A stretch of DNA of 64,000 nucleotides, from assembly GCF_900604355.1 (NCBI RefSeq), contig NZ_UWOE01000001.1, positions 1,302,001 through 1,366,000 of the forward strand, given 5' to 3'. The DNA comes from Luxibacter massiliensis (GTDB lineage: Bacteria > Bacillota > Clostridia > Lachnospirales > Lachnospiraceae). The notes under the pieces were generated by a model. It made no database searches. It saw only the letters and a list, made by a program, of their open reading frames with translations, and was not told where the DNA came from. Below are positions 1 to 8,961 of the stretch, piece by piece. The first letter of the stretch is position 1. The number at the start of each line of letters is the position of its first letter. The position numbers were made by a program, and so were the translations under genes.

Positions 1-171
1 GCTGACAGGATGGAGGTGCTGTCTTTTACAGCAGCTATTTCCCTGGGAGTCGCGGGGACGTTTTTATCATTTATTTTTTACGTAAATGCACCACAGAGTT
101 TTTGTTTCTGGCTGTTTTTAGGATATCTGATGAGAAATTGCCAGCTGGTGCAGGATAGGGAGAGAAAATGA
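1..171 (+). CDS. C-terminal end of a multi-pass membrane protein (partial, 5' end outside window)
   Basis: The first reading frame is open from the window edge to a TGA at 169-171 and gives 56 residues. It shows two hydrophobic stretches (around SFTAAISLGVAGTFLSF and SFCFWLFLGYL), then a short charged tail. That is the shape of the last membrane helices of a multi-pass protein. Its stop overlaps the ATG of the next glycosyltransferase (ATGA), so the two are translationally coupled in one operon. Its place among glycosyltransferases and a flippase makes an O-antigen polymerase/ligase-type protein plausible, but the fragment is too short to name the family. Confidence 0.6.
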   Translation, partial: ADRMEVLSFTAAISLGVAGTFLSFIFYVNAPQSFCFWLFLGYLMRNCQLVQDRERK

Positions 172-1274
172 AAAAAATTCTGGCAGGTTTTATTATGGAC
201 GGCAAGAGCGGGGGGGTTGATAAATACCTTCTAAATTTTCTGGAGGCCGTGCATGGCGAGGATGTAAGAATTGATTTTCTGACAAATGAAGTAGATGCAG
301 AGCTGCGGCAGTTTTTACAGCAATACCATTCCAGGCTGTTTCCAATAGCGGGACTGAAAAGGCCTGTAAAACAGTTCTCACAGGTATGTAGGATTTTAGA
401 AAAAGGGCAATATGACATGGTATATCTTAACGTGTCCACAGCCATTGACTGTATTGCCGCTTTTGCGGCCAGGCGGGCAGGGGTAGAGGAGCGCGCCATA
501 CACAGCCATTCCAGCGGCAATGACTGCGAAGATGCACTGCAAAGGTTTATATATAATACGGTTCATAGGGCCTGCAGACTGTTTTTTTATCGGGCGGGCA
601 CAAGATTCTACGGATGTTCTCATAAGGCCGGAAGATGGATTTTCCCTAACAAGATTGTACAGTCAGGCAAGTTTGAGGTCATATATAATGCTGTTGACCG
701 GCTGAGCTTTAGCTATGACCCTCACATAAGGGAAGTGACGCGCAGTGAGCTTGGTATAGAGAATAAATTTGTTGTTGGCCATATCGGGAATTTCAGATAT
801 GCCAAAAATTATCCTCTGCTGATTGATATATTTGAGCAGATATACCGCCAGGAAAAAAAGGCAGTCCTGCTTCTTGCGGGCACAGGGGATGAATTAGAAG
901 TTGTCCGTAAAAGAGTAAGTGATAAAGGACTTGGACAGGCCGTGATGTTTTTAGGGTGGCGCCCAGATACGTACAGGCTTTACCAGGCCATGGATGTATT
1001 CTTGCTTCCTTCCAGGTTTGAGGGACTTCCAATCGTCGGGGTGGAGGCCCAGTGCACAAAATTACAGTGTGTGCTCAGCGATGAAATCACGGACGAGACG
1101 AAGATACAGGATCAGTGTTATTTCCTGAGCCTGAAAGAAAACCCCAAAAGCTGGGCAGACTTTATTTTAGGGCACAGAGGATATGACAGAGAGAAGGTAA
1201 AACTTCTCAGGGAAGCTGACAACTATGACCTGGAGTCACAGAGAGGGCAGCTTAGGAGGATCGTATGCCATTAG
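168..1274 (+). CDS. GT4-family glycosyltransferase (EpsF-like)
   Basis: A 368-residue cytoplasmic retaining glycosyltransferase of the GT-B fold. The N-terminal half opens with a beta-strand and glycine-rich turn (FIMDGKSGGVDKYLLN). The C-terminal half has the GT4 signature: GHIGNFRYAKN near residue 205, LAGTGDE, and the nucleotide-sugar loop SRFEGLPIVGVEAQ with its E-x7-E pair near residues 285-293. AGGGAGAG at 158-164 supports the ATG at 168. It overlaps the gene before by 4 bp and the one after by 10 bp. It probably adds one sugar of the repeat unit; donor and linkage cannot be read from sequence. It is related in overall plan to the gene at 11543. Confidence 0.85.
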   Translation: MKKILAGFIMDGKSGGVDKYLLNFLEAVHGEDVRIDFLTNEVDAELRQFLQQYHSRLFPIAGLKRPVKQFSQVCRILEKGQYDMVYLNVSTAIDCIAAFAARRAGVEERAIHSHSSGNDCEDALQRFIYNTVHRACRLFFYRAGTRFYGCSHKAGRWIFPNKIVQSGKFEVIYNAVDRLSFSYDPHIREVTRSELGIENKFVVGHIGNFRYAKNYPLLIDIFEQIYRQEKKAVLLLAGTGDELEVVRKRVSDKGLGQAVMFLGWRPDTYRLYQAMDVFLLPSRFEGLPIVGVEAQCTKLQCVLSDEITDETKIQDQCYFLSLKENPKSWADFILGHRGYDREKVKLLREADNYDLESQRGQLRRIVCH

Positions 1275-2275
1275 TCAGTTTAGTGATAGCAGTATATAAT
1301 ATAGAAGAATATATAGGGGCATGCATCCGCAGCGCGGCAGGGCAGACTTACAGCAACCTGGAAATTCTTTTGATTGATGATGGATCCTCTGACAGAAGCG
1401 GTGAGATCTGTGATGAGGCTGCCGGGAAGGATCCGCGGATCCGGGTCATACACAAGGAGAACAAAGGGATATCTGATGTCCGCAATGTGGGAATCCAGGA
1501 GGCCAGAGGAATCTATCTGATGTACATTGACGGGGATGACTATATTGCCCCTGACTGTGTTGAGTCGGTTCTTCTGTGTGCCCGGGAAAATGAGGCGGAC
1601 ATTGTGGTGTTTGATTACACGGAGGTGGAAGAATCCACTGGCAGGAAGGATCACTGGAGCATGGACGTGCCGCGGGGCATGGTGACGGATGCAAAGGAGA
1701 CCCCGGCCCTGCTTGTGGCCTCCCCCAGTCCCTGCAATAAGCTGTATAGGAAAGCTTTCCTGGAAGACACAGGCCTGAGATATCCTGTGGGGAGAAATTA
1801 TGAGGACTTGGCTGTGACCCCCAGGTTTATGGTAAATGCCAGGCGTGTTGTATATCTGGAACGTCCTCCCTTGTACTACTATATAATCCACGATGGGTCT
1901 ATTATGAGGAGCAGGAATTTCAAAAAAAGCTTTGAGGACAGGAAGGCGGCGGTAGAGGACATACTGGATTATTTTAAAAGCCATGGCCTGTATGATGAAT
2001 TTAGAGATGAACTGGAATACCTGGCCTTTGAACATGCATATTTTGTTCCCACAAAGGAAGTGCTGTACTATGATCCCAAAAGTGAATACCGCGGCCGTTT
2101 TCGGGAATTTGTATTGGACATATTTCCCAGGGCAGAGAAGAATCCCTATGTCCGTATGTGGCTTTCCCGGAAGGATAAGCTCATATTGTGGCTTATGGCC
2201 AGGAGGCTGTACTGTGTAATCAGGCTTCTCTCCAGAATACGCAAAAAGGCTGACCTGAAAAAAAAGAAAGTGTAA
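1265..2275 (+). CDS. GT2-family glycosyltransferase
   Basis: A 336-residue GT-A-fold inverting glycosyltransferase. It begins with the typical PLVSLVIAVYNIEEYIGACIRS strand, followed by LIDDGSSDRSGEI and the metal-binding D-x-D region YIDGDDYI near residue 92. AGGAGG just before the ATG at 1265 supports the start, which lies inside the end of the preceding gene. The basic C-terminus (RIRKKADLKKKK) could make a peripheral membrane contact. It probably adds one backbone or branch residue to the lipid-linked repeat unit. The acceptor and donor are unknown. Confidence 0.88.
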   Translation: MPLVSLVIAVYNIEEYIGACIRSAAGQTYSNLEILLIDDGSSDRSGEICDEAAGKDPRIRVIHKENKGISDVRNVGIQEARGIYLMYIDGDDYIAPDCVESVLLCARENEADIVVFDYTEVEESTGRKDHWSMDVPRGMVTDAKETPALLVASPSPCNKLYRKAFLEDTGLRYPVGRNYEDLAVTPRFMVNARRVVYLERPPLYYYIIHDGSIMRSRNFKKSFEDRKAAVEDILDYFKSHGLYDEFRDELEYLAFEHAYFVPTKEVLYYDPKSEYRGRFREFVLDIFPRAEKNPYVRMWLSRKDKLILWLMARRLYCVIRLLSRIRKKADLKKKKV

Positions 2276-2346
2276 GATTAGAAATAGCTGCGGCCTAAAA
2301 AGACGGCAGAAAAGCAGTGGCAGTAAATATGGATATGGAGGTTGGT

Positions 2347-3378
2347 ATGGAGAAAATATTGACAGTTGTGATCCCGTCCTACAATGTAGAAAGATTCTTG
2401 CAGGAGACCTTGGAATCCTTTGTGGAGGAGAGAGTCCTGAAGGATATAGAGGTACTGGTTGTGGATGACGGCTCTAAGGATGGGACAGCAGAAATAGGAA
2501 AAGCCTTTGAACAGATGTATCCCGGGACTTTCCGGGTGATTTCTAAGGAAAATGGAGGCCATGGCTCCACCATCAATAAAGGTATAGAGCAGTGCCAGGG
2601 GAAATATTTCAAGGTTGTGGACGGAGATGACTGGGTAAATACAGAAGATTTCTGTATTTTGGTGGACAAGTTAAAAACTTGCGAGGCAGATTATGTGGTG
2701 ACAAACTACTACGAGGTGAACGACCAGACTGGAGAAAAAACAAAACAGGATTTCTCTCTTCTGGCAGAGGCGGCAGACCCGGCAACAGGAGTCTTAAGCT
2801 TTGAGGAGGCGGCCAAAAGGGTACAGATGCCAATGCATGCACTGGTAATCCGCAGCAGTATCTTAAAGGATAACAATATCAGGCTGGATGAACACTGTTT
2901 TTACGTTGATGTGGAATATATTTTGTATCCCCTCCCTTATGTCAGGACGGTGGCATATTTTGACCTGTCTGTCTATATGTACCGTCTGGCCCTGGCCACC
3001 CAGAGTGTCAGTATCCAGGGGTTCCAGAAGCATATGCAGAACCATATAGACGTGATCCTGCATTTATCAGTGTTTGCTGAGAAGTTCAGGAAGAATGCAG
3101 AAGATGCCGAGGCCCTCAAGATAGATTATATATGTAAAAGAATTGCCGCTATGGTTGGCGACCAGATTACGATATTTATCAGTTTTTCTGAAAAGGACAA
3201 GAGGATAAAAGAGAAATTCATACAGTTCGACAGAGAGCTAAGAGAAACAAGCCAATATATTTATGATTTGTCTGTCCAGGAGAGCGGCACATTTAAGCTC
3301 CTGAGGACAGTAAAGTTCAAAGGGTATGAAATGATTGTAAAGTCGGCACGGAAGAGAAACGGCCTGGAAGAAGGGTAA
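2347..3378 (+). CDS. GT2-family glycosyltransferase
   Basis: A GT-A-fold glycosyltransferase of 343 residues. Motifs are LTVVIPSYNVERFL at the N-terminus, VVDDGSKDGTAEIG, and KVVDGDDWVN carrying the DxD-type metal site near residue 92. The open frame extends upstream to 2317, but GGAGG at 2337-2341 sits 5 bases before the ATG at 2347, so that start is preferred. About 70 bp separate it from the previous gene, without a visible terminator. It ends 4 bp before the flippase start. Function: one sugar transfer in repeat-unit assembly; specificity unknown. Confidence 0.87.
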   Translation: MEKILTVVIPSYNVERFLQETLESFVEERVLKDIEVLVVDDGSKDGTAEIGKAFEQMYPGTFRVISKENGGHGSTINKGIEQCQGKYFKVVDGDDWVNTEDFCILVDKLKTCEADYVVTNYYEVNDQTGEKTKQDFSLLAEAADPATGVLSFEEAAKRVQMPMHALVIRSSILKDNNIRLDEHCFYVDVEYILYPLPYVRTVAYFDLSVYMYRLALATQSVSIQGFQKHMQNHIDVILHLSVFAEKFRKNAEDAEALKIDYICKRIAAMVGDQITIFISFSEKDKRIKEKFIQFDRELRETSQYIYDLSVQESGTFKLLRTVKFKGYEMIVKSARKRNGLEEG

Positions 3379-3382
3379 GACT

Positions 3383-4840
3383 ATGAAGATTAAATCAGTA
3401 AAATTTAATTTTATAATGAATTTTACTTTGACCATGTCTCAATTTCTGTTTCCCATGATCACATTTCCATATGTGTCCCGGGTCCTTGGGCCGGCTGGAA
3501 ACGGAAGTGTGGCTTTTGCGACTTCGGTGATTACGTATTTTACTATGTTTGCCATGCTTGGAGTGCCGACTTATGGAATACGGGCCTGTGCAAAAGTCAG
3601 GGAGAATAAGGAGGAATTATCCAGGACTGTCCAGGAATTGCTGCTTATCAACCTGATTATGATGATCCTGTGCTATATTGCTTTTGGCTTTTCACTCAGG
3701 TTGGTAAGCGGGTTTCAGGAGGACCGGACGCTTCTTATTATAAGCAGCGCAGCGATGCTGTTAAATGTCCTGGGCGTGAGCTGGCTTTACTCAGCCCTGG
3801 AGCAGTATGCCTATATAGCGGCAGCAGGCATGCTGTTTAAAGTTTTATCTATATTCCTGATGTTTGCCTTTGTACGTACAAAGGAGGACTATATTATATA
3901 CGGGGCCATTGCTGTGTTTGCCAGTGCAGGCTCCTATGTGCTGAATTTTATCAGGCTCAGGAGATTTATATCTTTGAAGCCTGTGAAGTATTATAATTTC
4001 CGGCGCCATTTAAAACCGATCCTTGTTTTTTTTGCCATGTCCGTGGCCACCACGATCTATACTAATCTGGATACGGTAATGCTAGGATTTATGAAAACAA
4101 ACACGGATGTAGGGTACTATAATGCGGCAGTGAAGATAAAGACAATTCTTGTCAGCCTGGTTACTTCTATGGGCACTGTTTTGCTGCCCAGGCTCTCTTT
4201 TTATATAGAGAGTGGGCAGATGAAGGAATTTCGGAGGATGATTGCTAAGACAATTAATTTTGTGCTTCTGGTTTCTCTGCCTCTGACAGTATATTTTATT
4301 TTATATGCCAAAGAGAGTATTCTGCTGTTGTCAGGTGAAGAGTTTATGGGAGCCGTTATCCCTATGTGTGTGATTACGCCTACGATTATTTTGATTGGAC
4401 TGACAAATGTGCTGGGGATTCAGGTGCTTGTGCCAACGGGAAAAGAGGATAAGGTACTGATTTCAGTGATCATAGGTGCAGTGGTGGATTTGATTCTAAA
4501 TGCAGTATATATTCCCAAGTATGCGGCGGCAGGCGCTGCCCTGGGAACCTTGGTGGCAGAGATAGCGGTCTTGATTGTGCAGATAGTGTATTTGAGGAAA
4601 ATGCTCTGGGAGATGAAAAAGGAGCTTAACTGGAAGCTGCCTATTGCCGCCCTTTTAGCTGCCACGGCAGTCGTATGTATTTTTAAGAATTATATTTCTG
4701 TGGGTTCCGTATTCCTCACCCTTCTTATTTCAGCAATAATATATTTCGGGATTTATGGCACAATACTGCTTATTGGCAAGAATCCTTTTGTGATGGAGAT
4801 TATCAGGCCAGTGCTGGCAAGGCTGAAGAGAGGCTTATAA
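3383..4840 (+). CDS. Wzx-type oligosaccharide flippase
   Basis: A 485-residue membrane protein of the polysaccharide transporter (MATE/MVF-like) family, which moves undecaprenyl-diphosphate-linked repeat units across the membrane. The N-terminus (FTLTMSQFLFPMITFPYVSRVLG) is typical of Wzx proteins. Some 12-14 hydrophobic helices are spread over the whole length, with charged loops such as RRHLKPILVFFAMS. Length is normal for the family. The gene lies between repeat-unit glycosyltransferases and the priming transferase, as expected for a Wzx/Wzy pathway. It is the only flippase visible in the window, so it presumably exports the backbone repeat. Confidence 0.92.
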   Translation: MKIKSVKFNFIMNFTLTMSQFLFPMITFPYVSRVLGPAGNGSVAFATSVITYFTMFAMLGVPTYGIRACAKVRENKEELSRTVQELLLINLIMMILCYIAFGFSLRLVSGFQEDRTLLIISSAAMLLNVLGVSWLYSALEQYAYIAAAGMLFKVLSIFLMFAFVRTKEDYIIYGAIAVFASAGSYVLNFIRLRRFISLKPVKYYNFRRHLKPILVFFAMSVATTIYTNLDTVMLGFMKTNTDVGYYNAAVKIKTILVSLVTSMGTVLLPRLSFYIESGQMKEFRRMIAKTINFVLLVSLPLTVYFILYAKESILLLSGEEFMGAVIPMCVITPTIILIGLTNVLGIQVLVPTGKEDKVLISVIIGAVVDLILNAVYIPKYAAAGAALGTLVAEIAVLIVQIVYLRKMLWEMKKELNWKLPIAALLAATAVVCIFKNYISVGSVFLTLLISAIIYFGIYGTILLIGKNPFVMEIIRPVLARLKRGL

Positions 4841-4972
4841 GCCGCGGCACTTAAAGGGCAGGCATGTAGGCGGAAAACGTCTGCGGGATCTGCAGAACAT
4901 AAGGGATGATGGCTGGTGGGAGACGCCCAAAAGCTGGACATAAGGCAATATTTTTAGATAGGAGGGATGAAT

Positions 4973-6400
4973 ATGTATCAGAAGAAAAAAAGCAGCTGGC
5001 TGAAGCATCTGGATTTTATAGTTTTAGACTGTCTGTGTATGGAACTGGCATTTGTCATCGCCTATCTGCTCAGGCACGGATGGGGGAATATATACAATTT
5101 TGCCCTGTACCGGGACGTGGCGGGAATCCTTGTCCTGATGCATTTGATTGTTGTCTTTTTCGGGGAAGGCTATAAAGGGATTGTCAGAAGAGGGTATTTT
5201 GAGGAACTAAAGGCGGCCGTCATCCATGTGACAGCGGTGGACGTCCTTCTGAATATGTACTTATATTTATTGAAGAAAAGCGGGGACTATTCAAGGATCA
5301 CGTATGTGTTAATGTGGGGGATCAGCATTATTTTGATATATGCTGTCAGGATTCTGTGGAAAAACCACATTAGAAGTAAACAGAAATGGGGGACAGGCCA
5401 GCGGTCTTTGATTATTGTATCTCTGGAAGAAACTGCCGGGAAAGCTGTGAAGATTATAAGAGAGAATAGTTTTGGAGACTACACTATTGCTGGTATCGTT
5501 TTACTGGATGCAGAGGTAGGGGCAAAGGACAGGCAGATACAGAATATCCCAGTGGTGGCAGATGGAAGCAGTGTCGTGGAGTATGTACGGTACCATTGGG
5601 TAGACGAGGTGTTTTTTGATATACCCTTTGGTACATACGATTGTGAGAAGCTGATCGGCGACTGTGAGGAGATGGGAATCACGGTGCATCAGCGGCTGGC
5701 GGTAGAGAGTGAGATGTACCGGCATAATCAGATTGTGGAGAGGATGGGGGGATATACGGTCCTGACCAGCAGCGTAAACATGGTGTCTAACCGGCAGCTT
5801 TTTTTCAAAAGAACGCTGGACATCATTGGCGCCCTGTTTGGGCTGCTGTGTACAGGAATCCTGTTTATCTTTGTGGCCCCCTGTATTTTTGTAAAATCTC
5901 CGGGCCCCGTATTTTTTTCACAGTGGAGAGTGGGGAAGAATGGGAAAAAATTCAGGATATATAAATTCCGCAGTATGTACATGGATGCGGAAAAGCGAAA
6001 GCAGGAATTAATGAAAGATAATAATATCAAGAGCGGCCTCATGTTCAAGATAGACCGTGACCCGAGAGTGATAAAAGGAATCGGTGAATTTATCAGAAAA
6101 ACTTCTATTGATGAATTTCCTCAGTTCTTTAATGTGCTTAGAGGGGAAATGAGCCTTGTAGGCACCAGGCCGCCCACAGTGGATGAGTGGACAAAATATG
6201 AGCTGTACCACAGGAAGCGCATGGCCATCAAGCCGGGACTGACTGGGATGTGGCAGGTAAGCGGCAGGAGTGAGATTACAGATTTTGATGAGGTAGTGGC
6301 GCTGGATACAAAATATATAAAAGAATGGAGCTTTGGCCTGGATCTGCGAATCCTGGCAAAGACAGTCCTGGTTGTGCTAAAGAGGAAGGGGGCATCTTAA
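4973..6400 (+). CDS. Priming polyprenyl-phosphate sugar-1-phosphate transferase (WbaP/EpsE-like)
   Basis: A 475-residue membrane enzyme that starts repeat-unit synthesis by moving a sugar-1-phosphate from a nucleotide sugar to undecaprenyl phosphate. The N-terminal part has membrane helices (residues about 15-125) and a Rossmann-like domain. The C-terminal catalytic domain shows KRTLDIIGALFGLL, a membrane segment, SPGPVFFSQWRVG, FRIYKFRSM, RKTSIDEFPQFFNVLRG, MSLVGTRPP and KPGLTGMWQVSGRS. GGAGGG at 4961-4966 is ideally spaced for the ATG at 4973; the in-frame ATG at 4967 is too close to it. About 130 bp precede it with no clear promoter. The first sugar cannot be predicted reliably. Confidence 0.94.
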   Translation: MYQKKKSSWLKHLDFIVLDCLCMELAFVIAYLLRHGWGNIYNFALYRDVAGILVLMHLIVVFFGEGYKGIVRRGYFEELKAAVIHVTAVDVLLNMYLYLLKKSGDYSRITYVLMWGISIILIYAVRILWKNHIRSKQKWGTGQRSLIIVSLEETAGKAVKIIRENSFGDYTIAGIVLLDAEVGAKDRQIQNIPVVADGSSVVEYVRYHWVDEVFFDIPFGTYDCEKLIGDCEEMGITVHQRLAVESEMYRHNQIVERMGGYTVLTSSVNMVSNRQLFFKRTLDIIGALFGLLCTGILFIFVAPCIFVKSPGPVFFSQWRVGKNGKKFRIYKFRSMYMDAEKRKQELMKDNNIKSGLMFKIDRDPRVIKGIGEFIRKTSIDEFPQFFNVLRGEMSLVGTRPPTVDEWTKYELYHRKRMAIKPGLTGMWQVSGRSEITDFDEVVALDTKYIKEWSFGLDLRILAKTVLVVLKRKGAS

Positions 6401-7573
6401 GTGAAAAAGCATGTATTTATTATCGGATCGAAGGGAATCCCTGCCCAGTATGGAGGTTATGAGTCATTTTTGGAGAAGCTGACCTACTATCAGAAAAGCA
6501 GCCAGATTCAGTATCATGTCGCCTGCCTGACAGCCTCAGAACAACCGGGGAGGACATTCATCCACAATAATGCCGCCTGCTTTAATATCAGGCAGGTTAA
6601 CATCGGGCCGGCAAAAGCGATTGTGTATGATTTGCAGGCGTTTATTTATTGTCTAAATTATATTAAGGCGAAAAAAATAGAAAAGCCGGTCATTTATGTC
6701 CTCGCCTGCAGGATTGGCCCTTTTTTCTGGTACCTTAAAAAGAAGGTCAGAAGTCTGGGAGGGGAATTATATATTAATCCGGACGGGCATGAATGGAAAC
6801 GTGCCAAATGGAGCTGGCCTGTTAAAAGGTATTGGAAGTTATCAGAAAAGAAGATGGTCAAGCATGCAGATCTTGTTATCTGTGACAGTAAAAATATTGA
6901 GGCATATATAAAGAAAAGTTATGCTGCCTATGGGCCAAATACGAGATTTATAGCATATGGTTCAGAGACATCCCCCTCAGTTCTTAAAGATGACGATAAA
7001 AAAGTACAGGATTGGTATAAAGATAAGGGCACAAGGCCGGGCGAATATTATTTAATTGTGGGCAGATTTGTCCCAGAAAATAATTACGAGATTATGATAC
7101 GGGAATTTATGCAGTCTTCTACAAAGAAGTCCCTCCTAATTATTACAAAAATAGATAATCAGAAATTTTACCAGCGTTTATTAAATAAAACAGGGTTTGA
7201 CAAAGACAAAAGAATTAAATTTGCCGGGACAGTATATGATCAGGAGTTATTAAAAAAACTGCGGGAGAATGCATTTGCTTACATCCATGGCCATGAGGTA
7301 GGAGGAACGAACCCAAGCTTATTAGAAGCATTAGGAAGTACAGAATTAAATTTACTGCTTGATGTGGGGTTTAACAGGGAGGTTGGGGAAAATAGTTCCT
7401 TATATTGGTCAAAAGAAAAAGGGGATTTGAGTAAATTGATAGAACGTAGTGAATCACTAACTGATGAAGAATGCCATAGGATGGGCGGGAAAGCAAAAAC
7501 TCGGATTAGAGAAGCTTACAGCTGGGATTATATTGTAGGCAGTTATGAGACGCTATTTACAGGGGAAGGATAG
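6401..7573 (+). CDS. DUF1972 / GT4 glycosyltransferase (rhamnosyltransferase-like)
   Basis: A 390-residue GT-B glycosyltransferase. The N-terminus VFIIGSKGIPAQYGGYESFLEKL is the hallmark of the DUF1972 family, which includes the streptococcal beta-1,4-rhamnosyltransferase Cps2T/WchF that acts on the priming sugar. The C-terminal GT4 domain has YLIVGRFVPENNYEIMI and HEVGGTNPSLLEALGS. It starts at a GTG directly after the TAA of the priming transferase, with a GGAAGGGGG ribosome site inside that gene. This position right after the priming enzyme fits a role as second-sugar transferase. Rhamnose as donor is only an inference from family. Confidence 0.88.
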   Translation: MKKHVFIIGSKGIPAQYGGYESFLEKLTYYQKSSQIQYHVACLTASEQPGRTFIHNNAACFNIRQVNIGPAKAIVYDLQAFIYCLNYIKAKKIEKPVIYVLACRIGPFFWYLKKKVRSLGGELYINPDGHEWKRAKWSWPVKRYWKLSEKKMVKHADLVICDSKNIEAYIKKSYAAYGPNTRFIAYGSETSPSVLKDDDKKVQDWYKDKGTRPGEYYLIVGRFVPENNYEIMIREFMQSSTKKSLLIITKIDNQKFYQRLLNKTGFDKDKRIKFAGTVYDQELLKKLRENAFAYIHGHEVGGTNPSLLEALGSTELNLLLDVGFNREVGENSSLYWSKEKGDLSKLIERSESLTDEECHRMGGKAKTRIREAYSWDYIVGSYETLFTGEG

Positions 7574-7581
7574 AAACCATT

Positions 7582-8934
7582 ATGCGTATATTACATTATT
7601 GTCTGGGATTCCCGCCTTACCGGACAGGAGGGATGCCTCAATATTGTTTAGACCTGATGATACAGCAGCGAAAAGACGGACATGAAGCAGGAATGCTCTG
7701 GCCTGGAAGTATGGGACTTCGCAGAGGTAAAATCAGGATAAAATCAGGGAGAAAAACTCTTGGAATTGATAGTTTTGAGTTAATGAACCCACTCCCAGTT
7801 GCGCTGGACGAAGGAATTGCGGAAACAAAATCCTACATGGAACCTGGAGAAATAAAAGTATTTATGGCTTTTTTGAAAAACTGGGAACCTGACGCAATAC
7901 ATTTCCATACCTTTATGGGGATATATAAAGAGTTTCTGGAGGCGGCAAAGGAATTAAGTATTCCAATGATTTATACAACACATGATTTTTATGGACTGTG
8001 CCCGAAGGTGACCTTTTTCCACAATGGGGAATTGTGCACAGAAGACCATGGCTGCCTGGATTGTGTCCAATGTAACAGGACTGCCCTTTCTTTGAGAAAA
8101 ATACGCCTGATGCAGTCGCCTGTCTACCGCCTGATAAAGAATACAGATATAATCAAAAAATTAAGGCAAAAACACAGAGCAGATTTTTTTAAAGGTAATT
8201 CGATGGCGCCTGTTCCTGCGGTTTCTGCCCATACAGAGGAAAAAAAGAAATATGAGTACCAAGAACTCCGCAAGTATTATATGAGTATGTTTCGTATGAT
8301 CGATAAGATGCATTATAATAGCACAGTTACGGAGGCGGTATTTAAAAAATATTTTGATTCGGTGCCAGGAAGTGTGATTAGTATTACAAATGGAAGTATT
8401 CAAGACAACAAAAGGGTAAAAAAAGCATCAAAGCAAGTAAGGATAGCTTTTTTAGGGGCCCCAAATCCAGTTAAAGGGTATGGGTTGTTAGTAAGTGCAT
8501 TAGATGAACTTTGGCAGGAAGGATATAGAAATTTCGAATTACATTCCTATGGCAGTGGACAAAAACAGGAACGTTATCTACAGTCCCATCCCCGTTATCA
8601 GAGGACAGAATTAGGACATATAATGGAAAATACTGATATAGTTGCAGTGCCCAGCTGTTGGTTTGAAACCTTTGGGTTTGTTGCATTGGAGGCATTAAGC
8701 TACGGGGTGCCTGTATTAATAAGCGAAAGAGTTGGAGCGAAGGATATCATAAAAGATGGCCGGACGGGATTTATAGTATCGCCAAATGTACAGTCTCTGA
8801 AGGAGAGGATCCGGTCAATATTAGATTCACAAAATGGCACCTTCGAAGCAATGAATCGATGTATTGTAAAAGAGCAGAAAATCAAAACAATAGACATACA
8901 TGCCAAAGAAATAGAAGAGCTTTATGAGCGGTAA
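7582..8934 (+). CDS. GT4-family glycosyltransferase with cysteine-rich insertion
   Basis: A 450-residue GT-B glycosyltransferase. It starts with LHYCLGFPPYRTGGMPQYCLDLM and has the conserved HFHTFMG and TTHDFYGLCPK segments. A cysteine-containing loop (CTEDHGCLDCVQC near residue 153) follows, as in other GT4 proteins with a four-cysteine insertion. The C-terminal half has FLGAPNPVKGYG and WFETFGFVALEALSYGVPV, the donor-binding E-x7-E motif. It follows the preceding gene by 8 bp. The four closely spaced cysteines could bind a metal, but no function is known to me. Role: sugar addition to the repeat unit. Confidence 0.85.
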   Translation: MRILHYCLGFPPYRTGGMPQYCLDLMIQQRKDGHEAGMLWPGSMGLRRGKIRIKSGRKTLGIDSFELMNPLPVALDEGIAETKSYMEPGEIKVFMAFLKNWEPDAIHFHTFMGIYKEFLEAAKELSIPMIYTTHDFYGLCPKVTFFHNGELCTEDHGCLDCVQCNRTALSLRKIRLMQSPVYRLIKNTDIIKKLRQKHRADFFKGNSMAPVPAVSAHTEEKKKYEYQELRKYYMSMFRMIDKMHYNSTVTEAVFKKYFDSVPGSVISITNGSIQDNKRVKKASKQVRIAFLGAPNPVKGYGLLVSALDELWQEGYRNFELHSYGSGQKQERYLQSHPRYQRTELGHIMENTDIVAVPSCWFETFGFVALEALSYGVPVLISERVGAKDIIKDGRTGFIVSPNVQSLKERIRSILDSQNGTFEAMNRCIVKEQKIKTIDIHAKEIEELYER

Positions 8935-8961
8935 TTTTTAGCTAAGGAGTGTAAAAATAAT

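Noticed and set aside
1280..2035. 251-codon open frame antisense to the GT2 gene at 1265
   Set aside because: The + strand frame has clear GT2 motifs; the antisense product shows no domain and has no ribosome site.
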